From Ascaris suum (Eukaryota; Nematoda; Chromadorea; Rhabditida; Ascarididae), in NCBI GenBank assembly GCA_013433145.1, contig CM024181.1, positions 3,968,001 to 4,032,000 of the forward strand: a stretch of 64,000 nucleotides of DNA. The letters run 5' to 3'. This document shows, in pieces, positions 40,530-64,000 of the stretch. The number at the start of each line of letters is the position of its first letter. Position 1 is the stretch's first letter. The translations under genes were made by a program, and so were the position numbers. The notes beneath the pieces were generated by a model. It was not told the DNA's origin, made no database searches, and worked only from the letters and a program-made list of their open reading frames with translations.

Positions 40530-42985
40530 GTTTGTCAGTGTAATGGAAGTTGCGCTATACATTTAACTGGTTAGCACGGCGAATGCCCTAGTTAATGAAA
40601 ACCTTTTTGCGTTGTTGCTGAAAACTTTCATGTTTAGTTGTATTTAAAGAGGGAATAAATTAGGCAGAGTGAGTCAGATTTTTGCGTCCGTCTTGCGGGT
40701 TTGTGTAACTTGCTTTCTTTGAAATGTTTGTTCTTTCTACTATTCATATAATGCTATGAATGTTTAAGAAAAATGATCTATGCACCCTCCTGATCTGCAA
40801 CTGCGGGTCCACTGGGTCGCTTAGCAATTGAGATGGTACAGCAGTAATATTAATAGTACAAGGTTAGCTAAGGACATTTGAGGGACGATTGTTTAGCAAG
40901 GAATTCAGGTCGATAGAGTTGCGCATACGAGTGGCAAAAGGGCTAAAGCCCGAACGAGAGGATATGGGGCGTGGTCTTTAAAAAGGCCTCAACACGTAGG
41001 CGCAATCTGCATAACGCTTGCGCTCATCGAGAATGCCGCCTGAGTTGATTGTTGTCTGCGTTCGTTCACATATTCCTGTCTGCCAAATAACGTTCTTTTT
41101 TTGGAGACTCGTTTTTTCATCATTATTCGTTTCGTGTATGGAGTACATATAGAGAAAATGAAACGATGTAATCTCATCTTGGTTTCTTTTTTCCTTCCTT
41201 CCTCTGCTCTGAAAATTTCCTTGGTGCTTCTGTAATGTTTTTCCCCCTTACAATCTGGTGTCGTTTAGTTAATTCGGGATGCTAAGTTTGCCCTTAAATT
41301 TTACTTCCGTTCAATAATGGTCGATGGTGAATAAAGTTTACTTTCTGTTGAAGCGTTTATTTTCAAATATCTCTTCTTTGAGATGGACTGTTCGGCTGCA
41401 AATGTCTAGTGAGTTGTGCATCGCGGAGCCGTTGGACACTTTAATTCCTTACGCTTTATTAAGCTTTATTGAAGAATTTAAATTGATTAACTCATATATG
41501 TAGTGTGCGATGTTTGTGAGGCTTCCCCATGTCCTGCGTTGACCGGACGTCACAGGGCTTCCATTGATGGTTGATCCAACTGGACGCTTTCCATACTCTG
41601 GAAGTTTGCAGATTTAATCACATCTCATCCCATAAGTGACGTAGTTTACAATTACGCGTCGAAATTCGAGTCCCTAAGGCCACCCCTCCCCTTCTCTCGC
41701 GTCCCCACCTCGTTCGTTGTCTCCCAGTAAGAAAGCATTGAGCAATTATCAATTACGTCCCTCTAAAAAATGGCTTCATACAACGTTCTGGCAGTAGTTA
41801 GGGGGGGGGGGGGTGGGAGGAGGAGGGGAGCGGAGTCTCAATCGTACTATGCTTTTAGGCAGCGCTTAATAAGACAGGAAAAGTTGAACTCGGTGTTTAC
41901 GCTTTCGAGCGTCGATATTCTTGACTGTATGTTTATCTCTCAAATGCCATGATGCTTTTTTTCTAAATTCTGGATTATCCCAACTGCAGTACAATTCTAT
42001 TAAAGGTTTAAGAGTGTGGTGGTATTTATTATGATATAATCGTTGAAGTTTTAAATTATTGTAGTGCACTATAATTCGAGCTACCGAAAGTTTATTAACT
42101 GTGCTCATTCAGTATGTGACGCTAAAGAATTTGAAAAAAAAAAAACTACACCTGTTGAAATTTTCTTCAATTAGCAATATTTTCTAATTTTTTATAGTAT
42201 TTACGAAATCCTATTCTCCACATAACCACATTAACTTTTATATATTCTACGCATTCTATAAAAATTCGCTTTTTTACGCTTATGGAATTTTTTTTTTAAT
42301 GTATAGATATTTTTTGCTTAATCGATCACTAACTATCGTGTAAAAAATAATCGTTGCAACGCTTAATGCACGCAATTAACGAGTATGGAAATTGAAAAGA
42401 GTAGATCAGCTGTTTCGTAATCGAGAGTAATGCAATGAGCCTAATAAGAAACCATTCGGCTAGTCGACAAAAGTATTCCTGAGTTAATTTTCGTGCTGAA
42501 TTCAATCGTCTTTTCGATTTGCGTCGACTTCTATACTCTTTTTCTTTTCAGTCTAATTTTTGAGGGTTGTTTGCATATCTATCCGTTTATTTGCCCGTAA
42601 ATTTATTAGTTTCGAAAAATTTACATTTCCATAACATATTATAGCATTGTGGAAAGTGTAAAATACAATGTAAAACGTAGAAAGCAAAGAGGAAAGCGCA
42701 TATCTATCTGCTCTACAATCGCTGAAATAAGAGCTATGAAAGTTGATGAGCATCAAATAAACGATCGTATAGATGACATTTATCACTAACTTTAGGATTG
42801 ATGTATTAACTTTGAAGATTTATGTGCACTTAGAAAAGCATAGAAATTGTATAGATTTTACTCCGAAGCGAGTTCTATTTGACGCATCGACGATTGCAGA
42901 AAACGAAATCTGTTTTTTGTGAGCGATGAAGTCAAGTAAAATATAAATGCCTATCGTTGTGTGTACTTTATTATTTTGTGCACAG
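40530..42985. other. Intergenic, no supportable gene
   Basis: A G-homopolymer run lies at about 41,802-41,812. Short ORFs occur on both strands without family features. Upstream exons of the channel gene might be in this or the next region. Confidence 0.45.
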
Positions 42986-43202
42986 TTTCAGAGTGTTTGA
43001 TCCGACGAATGAAAAGCGCAAATTATGCCGCATATCTGTAGTGTTTTATTCTAGACTATGCTCAGCCGAAAAAACACAAATTGCTTATTTTGAGTTTTCG
43101 ATTGAAGAAACATGCATGACTTCAAGTCTTAATACAAAAAAAAACATCGCATACTCAGCAGTTTTGTTGTTTGTTTCTTGTGCAAACTTTATATTCGAAT
43201 AG
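42986..43202 (+). other. Possible terminal exon, unrecognised
   Basis: After a good 3' splice site (TTTTGTGCACAG) an open frame of 72 codons runs to TAG, starting FRVFDPTNEKRKLCR and ending in a hydrophobic stretch (AYSAVLLFVSCANFIF). AATAAA follows at 43,211. No upstream exon was found, so this may be chance. Confidence 0.22.
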
Positions 43203-46200
43203 CAACGTTTAATAAAATTGTGGTTTATTTTACGGTAATTCCCATATGTAAGTTATTGCATATATAATGGTATCATTTTAGAGTAAACTTCGGAAAATTG
43301 TGGCTCATTCCAATTTAACAAAAGCGTATTTTCATTAGAAGTTCGTTTTGGTGGAGAAAACAAATTTCTAAGGAAGAAATTCAGGTTGTATTGATAGTCG
43401 CTTCACCGAACACGAAAGCAAGAGGTGTACAGTTTATCAACTGTGATAAGTTGGGATCAGTGGTAAACTTGGTTTATATGAAAACACCATTTATTGATAA
43501 GTTTGACCGCGGCATAAATTTTATTCTGCTTGTGGAGCGTGTGAAATGTGTCGAATTAATAAAAAGCATTATCACTTACTTTACAACATGACTTGTCCGT
43601 GTATCCTTCAAAATATGTCCTCTACACTGCATTGGTGACACACCCTTCTCAGCGTTTTTTTCATTTCTGGAGCGTTTCCTGGATTGAGGTCTCCGAATTG
43701 ACCTACAGCTGTCGTACATCATTTTCCGGGATCTTCTTTATATTTTGTAAACAGTATTCTTTCAAGATCGATCCTAACTACGGAAAGAGATGGAAACTCG
43801 GCAAAACCATTTCCGGGGAAGAAAGCATCCAAGGAATGACATTTGTCTAGTTTCGTCAGACAAGACGAAAGAAAGATTGACGCTTAAATCGGCGACGCAT
43901 TGTCGTGACGCAACTACTTTAATTTAAGACGCTCTGATATGTGTGCATCTTTCGGTGCACTATGGAAGTTGAATAATGCAGATAACCTAATGCGGTAGAG
44001 GGAACTTCACTAGTGAAACACATCACCAAACTGGGCACGGCCTACTTATCTGATTTTATGATATTTGAGAAAAAATGGAATTCCATTTTAAATGAGCCTA
44101 TTTCCGGTTTTGTGACCTCAAGATCGTTCAACATAATGTCATCAGAAAGTCTGGAAAGTATCCTCGATGGGAATTTCCTAGTTAGCTATTGCGCCTTAAA
44201 ATTTCTTCGATTAACTGATTGCTTGAAACATACTAAGCATTTTGTTAAACACCATTGCGAAAAAAAAACAATCAAAGAATAGTAAAACAACGCGGTTTAA
44301 TTTCCCGATCAAAATTAAAGCTTAGAAGAAATGAGAATAAAACAACGATGTAATTAAAAAATTAAAATATTTTTGCAAACAAAATCGATGTTTGCAAATT
44401 TCAAGAAAAAAAATGTTTTTTTTCTTTGAAATGCACTCAATGAATCGATAAATAAGCTAGTTATAAGCTGTTAAACTTGCGCAATAAGGGGCACTTATTT
44501 GCGATGAGATGGCGGTTTTAGTGGGATAATTTGGTATGCCAAATGAGTTGCGCGTTCTCTTGCTACTCCCAATAGACATTCAAGTTATAACCGTTATAGA
44601 ACGTTTTTCGCAAAAAAAAAAACATTATTTACTTTCGATATATTCGGTTTTCTAGTTGTGCCTTCATCAAGCGAATGATTGCAGTGCATAGAGTGCGCGC
44701 AGTTCCATTACTTCTGTTGCATCTTCTGAGAGGTCATCGATGCATTAAAATTTTATAAAATATTATAAATTCCTATTATATAAATTAAAAAACGGTCTAC
44801 TAAGAACGCCAATTACCCATGCAATATTGGTCTATTTTGATAGTGTTAAACGTCGAGGAAAATTTGTTCGAGGAAACTCTGAATCCCGGAAATCACCGAT
44901 TTTTGGAATACTGAATACCATCACTATGTATCTAGTCGTTTTCATTGATTACACCGTCGCACTTTTATTTCAACCGCCGAACTAAGGTGGTATGCGAAAA
45001 TCAAAACGCATCAATGTTCGGTTTCAACTTTTTCCATTTTTTTGGCTGTAACCGGAATTCGCTCCTTCGCAAATGGCTTATGTCAGAACGTCTTCGGTTG
45101 CTTACAGATTTCCATCTTTCTCTCGCAGGTGCGTTTCTCATTGCAACGTCGGAGCTCTAAAGAACTTCGGCAGATCTCTTCCCAACAGTGCCATCATCGA
45201 CACAAAATGCTCTGTGCCGCAACATCTAAAATTTAAAAACGTTAGTTGAAAGTAATTAGCATATTGGTGGAAATTAAAGCGAGTTGAGGTGCAAAAATGT
45301 ACAGGAAAGGTGGTGCTCGGTGAAGGAGGTCGCTCAAGCAGTGCTCATTTTGATCGTCAAAAAAATTCAGCAAACTAAATTGTGCAGCTCGGGAACATAG
45401 TTGCTCATCTGAAAGAAGTGGCGATCGCAAAGCAGAAATTACTCGCAGTTCTAAAGTTCCATCGAAAATCTCAGCTCAGCCAAGGTTCGCATCATTGCAT
45501 CGATTTTTTGCTAGCTGTTAGTTGTAGCCAAACCGAGGCAAGCTTGTTACGCAAACAAGCGTGATCTCCCAGTTTGCTATAGACGGCTGTTCTGTGTATC
45601 GATACTCATTTTTTGCAGCGTTGCAACATGCAACTATTTTGTCATCTTGTTACGTTCAGATCCACCTGGGAATTGACTTGATTTGCCTGAGGCCGTCGAT
45701 CGCGCAAGTTTTGCAAGTTTTACAAGCATTAGAGTGCTAAGTTTATCTCACCTGTGCTTTCCATCGAAATCAGCTATGTGCTCAAATCTCTGTCAGTTGT
45801 TGACAGCTAGGTACCAGTGGTTTGTAGGTTACTGAAGAATCATGAGATTCTTTTTTCTTCTGACAACCACCATGAAGAGCAAAAACGTTCCAACTTCAAA
45901 ATAACGAGGCTATTAATTATCATGTCTGCTCTATTCTTTCTGATGTTGTGTCTAAATGCTTAGATATTCTGGAGGATGGTGGAATATGAACCCGAGAAAA
46001 TGTGAAAATCTTGTTGAGACATTAAAAGTTCATCCATACGAGATTGAAGTTTCTTTTTTTTTGTTCTCAATGGTATTTTTTCTCTCCGAATTTCAAATTG
46101 CATCACCGGATGAACCTTTCTCAACTATATCCTCATTGCTTGCATTCTTAACATTGCACTAATGTGTCAGTTGCATTTGCGGCCGTTTCATTTAGCCTAT

Positions 46201-48437
46201 TATTTAGTCGACGGTCTATTTTTACCAACTTGTATGATTCCCTCGCTAAAGTATATACGGTATCTTTTATCATAGGCGGATTGCCGAACTAAATAATCTA
46301 ATGCTTCTCGATTCTAAGTTTTCACCGTTCCAAGATTTGTTTTTTAGCCTGTTTTTCAGCAGAAGATCTTTATTTATCATTCAGTAATAGGTACAGCAAT
46401 ATTTTACTTAGCTGTGACTGTGATGTAGTTATCGATTTTTTTTTGGATCGCATCTAAATTAATTGCTTTGAATTGATTGTCATTTATCGTTGTTATTAGA
46501 ATAAAGTTACATGAAATATGATGGTAATGATCAAACAAAGTTTCATGTTATCCCAATGACAAATATTTCTCATAAAACTTCGATCAAGAATCGAAGTTTC
46601 ATCGATTCTGACGTGGAAAAAAATCAGCAGATGGTTTTTTCCGGTTGCAACCAAAAATACGAATTTTTCCTACCACCTTGGGCAACCAAAATCAATCGGC
46701 ATTTTTGAAATATATTATATTGTAATCGAAATTTGGTTATAAAATAACGTCGGCTGGTTATCATCACTATACTGTAAAAAAGCGTAGTCTCATTTTAGTA
46801 CCATTTTATTTTTACACTGATAATCTATCGCTCTTTTTCCCCACCGCAAATCTCCTAGTGATGCTTCTCATCTCACTGTAATCTTATAGCGGTTGATCTA
46901 AGGGAATCACTCAATTACCAACGCAACATCATCAAAAGAAATGAGCAGCAATTCAATGAAGAATAAAAGATAGTGCTTCATCTTCCGAACTCGGCCATCA
47001 TCTTCGCATGCGAACGAATATTACTTACTGGCATAGCAGTTAAAAATCGACATTTATGCATTAGCTATCGAATATTTTTTACGAATTAATTAGCGCTTTT
47101 GAATCGAAATTTTATTGCTTTAATTTGCAATTTTGCGAAAGTAAATAAAAACAAAATGAAAGCGCAAAATATATTCGTTCTATAAATTTTTATACTTTAA
47201 ATTACATACTAGTCTTTTAGGAGTCTTCTTATCGAAAGGTTTTGATTTTGTAGTTTATTGGTTCTTTTCTAAATTTTTTGAATTTAGTTTGCAGTATTCT
47301 CTTACCTATTTATTTGCTTACTTGCTTACTCGCCTTATTCACTCTTATTTGTTTACTTACTCACTTTACCTAATTTATATCCATGTTAATGGTCAGTTTT
47401 CGCAAAACACTATGATTCAACAAGCAAATGATTCATCTATTTTTTGAAGTTTCTTATTGTTTATTTTTGATTTCAGATTATAATATGAGTAATAAATCAA
47501 CGCTATTAAGGTGTTATTGATCAATGATCGTCTTCTATCGGTATGATAAAGATATTCTTATATATTTGTGCAATTCGATTAACCACTACAAAAAATATCA
47601 CTGAATATACAAAATATGGAATACCGCTTAATTATTCGTTAGTTGTTTTCTTTTATTTTTTCTATTAGAATTGTTCAATTATGCCGGATATGCTTTTGAA
47701 TTTTTTCCTAATTAGTGCTAAAAATTGAGTTTTATGATGTTATTTTAGAAAAACCTTTTATTTCTATAATTTTTCCTCATCTTTTTTATCTTTGATTTTA
47801 TTCTTTTTTTAATTTAAATGTACTATTATTTTTTATCTTTAATCTTTGTAATTTCTTAGTTATCCTATTCATCTTTTTATTATTATTTTTTTCATTTATC
47901 TCTACTTAAATATGACTTTTATCTTCTGGCGTTTCATTTGAGCTTATCAGATGTTCCTTTTATATGCAATATTCCTCATCTAATTTACTAACGGTTTATC
48001 TGGAATGGTCAATAACAAAAATGCCATTTTATTCCGTTCTTTTCCAATTAGATTTGTACTCTTTAAATATTTTTTAAAATTTTTCCTTGGAAAATGGACA
48101 CCGCTCCAAGAATATGTATCGAAAATGCAAAGCCTTTTGCTTTCAAGCATTTAATGCTCACCTTAATGGCATCTTTTGAATCAAATTACCGGAAAATGCC
48201 GTTAAATGATTAACTTAGACTCCGGCTCATGTGAGACATCCTCCACCTTTTACTGTTTCCGCACTTTGTCCTCCTTCCTTCGCTGATCTTGATAAGTGAA
48301 TTGATAGTTTAACAATAATTGGCAACTAATCGATTGAATATCATTGCAGATTTATTTGTAATTTCATTGCTTCAAAAAATTCATAAATTTTTTTTCTAAT
48401 TATAAAGAATTTAAGTAAAATCCATCATTCCTTTCAG
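43203..48437. other. Intergenic or first intron of the channel gene
   Basis: Weak plus-strand ORFs at 43,391-43,591 (preceded by TTCAG at 43,385) and 44,013-44,282 are unrecognised. The missing signal-peptide exon(s) of the channel gene should lie in or before this stretch. I found no convincing ATG plus hydrophobic segment plus matching-phase donor; the short MSALFFLMLC stretch at 45,922 runs into a stop and has only weak donors. A TTAC/TTTG-rich simple stretch lies near 47,300-47,390. Confidence 0.4.
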
Positions 48438-62010
<13,573 letters not shown>

Positions 62011-64000
62011 GAAAATCTTAATTTATTTTTTCTTTAAGTATGCATGTATCTATCTTTTTGCTTATGTTTGTTCCACTTTGTTGTTTTGCTATTTTTCATT
62101 TTTTTTCTCGTTTCTTTGATTTTTTTTTCTTTTTTTAATCGGTTGTAACTTACTCACCAGAAAATATCTATTCTATAAAATTCTTTTAAAGAGTTGTTTC
62201 ATTCATTTTCAAAAATTATTGCTCGATTTTATTCCTCACCTTTCAAAACTGTTATAATCATTGCATAAATGCGTTTTTTTTTTTCGTGAATGCATGTTAA
62301 AGGTTTCCTTTTGTGCTTGGTTTGTTTCGCTCTCTTGCATTGTTTTCGTCGCTGCTTTTATCCATTTTGTCCAATTTTCGCAAATATTTTAGCCATTTTA
62401 ATAGATTAAACGTCACAGAAGAGAATTTTAAGCAGATATATTTCTCAAAATTTAGCCTTTTATATGTAAATATTTTTAGAGGTTTTTCAGCGATTAGATA
62501 AGTTATCTCTATAAGCGATTTGCCACTCTTGAAATTGTAACCATTTAGCAGTTTGTTGTTCTTCTAGCTAATATTCACCTCAGAAAATTCATGCGACAAT
62601 GTTGGAACGATCATCTATTATCGAAAAAACATTAGGATTAGTGGATGAAGGACGAAGTTTTTTTTTTTGAGGTGAGGGTGGCGGGGAAGGGGAGGGTGGA
62701 AATGCTAGCAGGGAGGAAGGAGAATAGGAATCATTGAAATTTAGTTTTCGACTTGGATCACCTGAAAACTTCGATCATTTTTAGAAGTATGTTTAAGAGA
62801 CGTTTTCATTTACAAATTTCGAATAGATAAGCCATATGATATGATGAGATTTGAATAACTTTATATGAATATATGCAAATATTCGAAATCGTTCCGATGT
62901 AGTTGTACGAGAGTATTTTGCAATGATTGATGTTTCCCATACAAAACGCGAATGTAACGCAATAAATCTTAGTTGTTCACCTCTTACCTTTACTAATAAA
63001 ACCTTTCATATAGCATAGAGAGTATTTAGCAAAATCTCGATGTCTGACATTTGCACCATTAATTTCTGCAAGCACAAGTAGTGAACATTTGATTTCGTTA
63101 TCATATGTAATATCCGTTAAATGAATTGAGTTCACGAAATGAGAATATATTCATTATATTTGAAGCGCAATGAATGTGCAAAACAATTGCCCTTTATAAG
63201 TTCACAATCATTGTGATATATATAATTTTAATTTATTATTTAAACTATATTTTCTAAAAGTTTTTATGTCTGAGGTACTTTTTTGCTGTGAAAAACTTGA
63301 GAAATTTTTCTTCCGCCATACTTAAAAAATCGGCACATAAGGACTTTTTTTTTGTTGAAAAAGTGTACTTTCTGAAACTGAAAAAAATTATTTTCTGTGT
63401 TGAAAATTTTTATGGTTCAATTTTGCTTGCTGCAGTCGAATTTCAATTTTCTTTTCGCTAATTTCGGCGAAAATTCTCACAAATTTTATTGCTGAGGATA
63501 TTAAAATGGAAATAATGAAAACTGCTGACAATATTATTGGCATCTTTAAAGTAGCCTCGGTTAATTGCTTTTTTTTCAAATCTTTTTGCGTTGAATTTTT
63601 TTCTATGTTTTTTTCCTCAAATTTTGAAGTTTTATGCGCTATTTTTGATCACTTTTAAAACGAAAAAATTCTACGATTTTTTTAATGCGAAATATTAGAA
63701 GACTATCGTTGTTAGGAAAGAAGACTTCAATTTTTTTTTCGGAACCTTCTGAGCACACGTGGCAATTGCTATTTGCATAACTGCTTCTTCGCTGATAAAC
63801 AAAGTAGTTCATAAATTTCCATATATTTACAAAAGCTTGAGTATATTATGTTCGCCGGAAAAATAATGGATAGAGAGGTGGCCGAGGGGGACGCGGGAAG
63901 CAATGGAATTCGGTTCAAAGTGAAAGTTAAAAGCGTTTTTCGTAGTCTTTTCAATCAGGAAACGAATGAGAATTACTGAAAGTTTAACTTTTTAATACAA
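62011..64000. other. 3' flank of the channel gene, no supportable gene
   Basis: AT-rich with T-rich tracts. AATAAA occurs at 62,961 and 62,995, about 950 bases after the stop and hence uncertain as the channel's polyadenylation signal. Short ORFs at 62,313-62,501 and on the minus strand at 63,388-63,579 and 63,769-63,954 show no family features. Confidence 0.45.

Overview
The window looks like nuclear DNA from a nematode. It is AT-rich, genes are split into many short exons by GT-AG introns, 3' splice sites are often preceded by TTTCAG or TTTTAG, and the recognisable proteins have close nematode relatives: an NVL/MAC-1 type AAA ATPase and a nematode-style GABA-type Cys-loop channel. I cannot assign a species. 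All coding models below were built by hand from splice sites, reading-frame phase and family conservation. In every model the exon phases add up without a break.

Layout, left to right. Positions 1 to about 8,500 hold no gene I can support, only short ORFs and a degenerate duplication near 6.2-6.8 kb. From 8,512 to 15,894 there is a nine-exon plus-strand gene of unknown function (368 codons) with an N-terminal membrane segment and a long Lys/Arg/His-rich tail. From 17,087 to 22,187 there is a 5.1 kb DNA transposon of the Merlin/IS1595 (ISXO2-like) type. It has long terminal inverted repeats, arms built from 162-bp tandem repeats, and an apparently intact five-exon DDE transposase of 372 aa. 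It also carries a 1.65 kb unpaired internal stretch with an exon-like ORF encoding a transmembrane segment.

From 24,004 to 40,487 lies the complete plus-strand NVL/mac-1 gene: 18 exons, 812 aa, two AAA domains with intact Walker A and B motifs. Its introns hold a tRNA-like relic and a 1.2 kb inverted pair of LTR-like sequences flanking a frameshifted gag-like fragment. From 40.5 to 48.4 kb I see no firm gene, only a few weak ORFs. From 48,438 to 62,010 lies a Cys-loop ligand-gated anion channel subunit with 12 exons visible. It is complete through M4 and the stop codon, but the signal-peptide exon(s) were not found. Its M3-M4 loop is unusually short and cysteine-rich. A long (TA)n microsatellite lies in one of its introns. 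The last 2 kb contain no supportable gene.

The three host genes lie on the same strand but are separated by kilobases, and nothing suggests one pathway: NVL acts in nucleolar 60S ribosome assembly, the channel in neuromuscular or neuronal inhibition, and the first gene is unknown. The points most worth following up are the composite Merlin element with its exon-like cargo, the orphan nine-exon gene with its tandem array of 5' splice-site copies, and the very short cytoplasmic loop of the channel.
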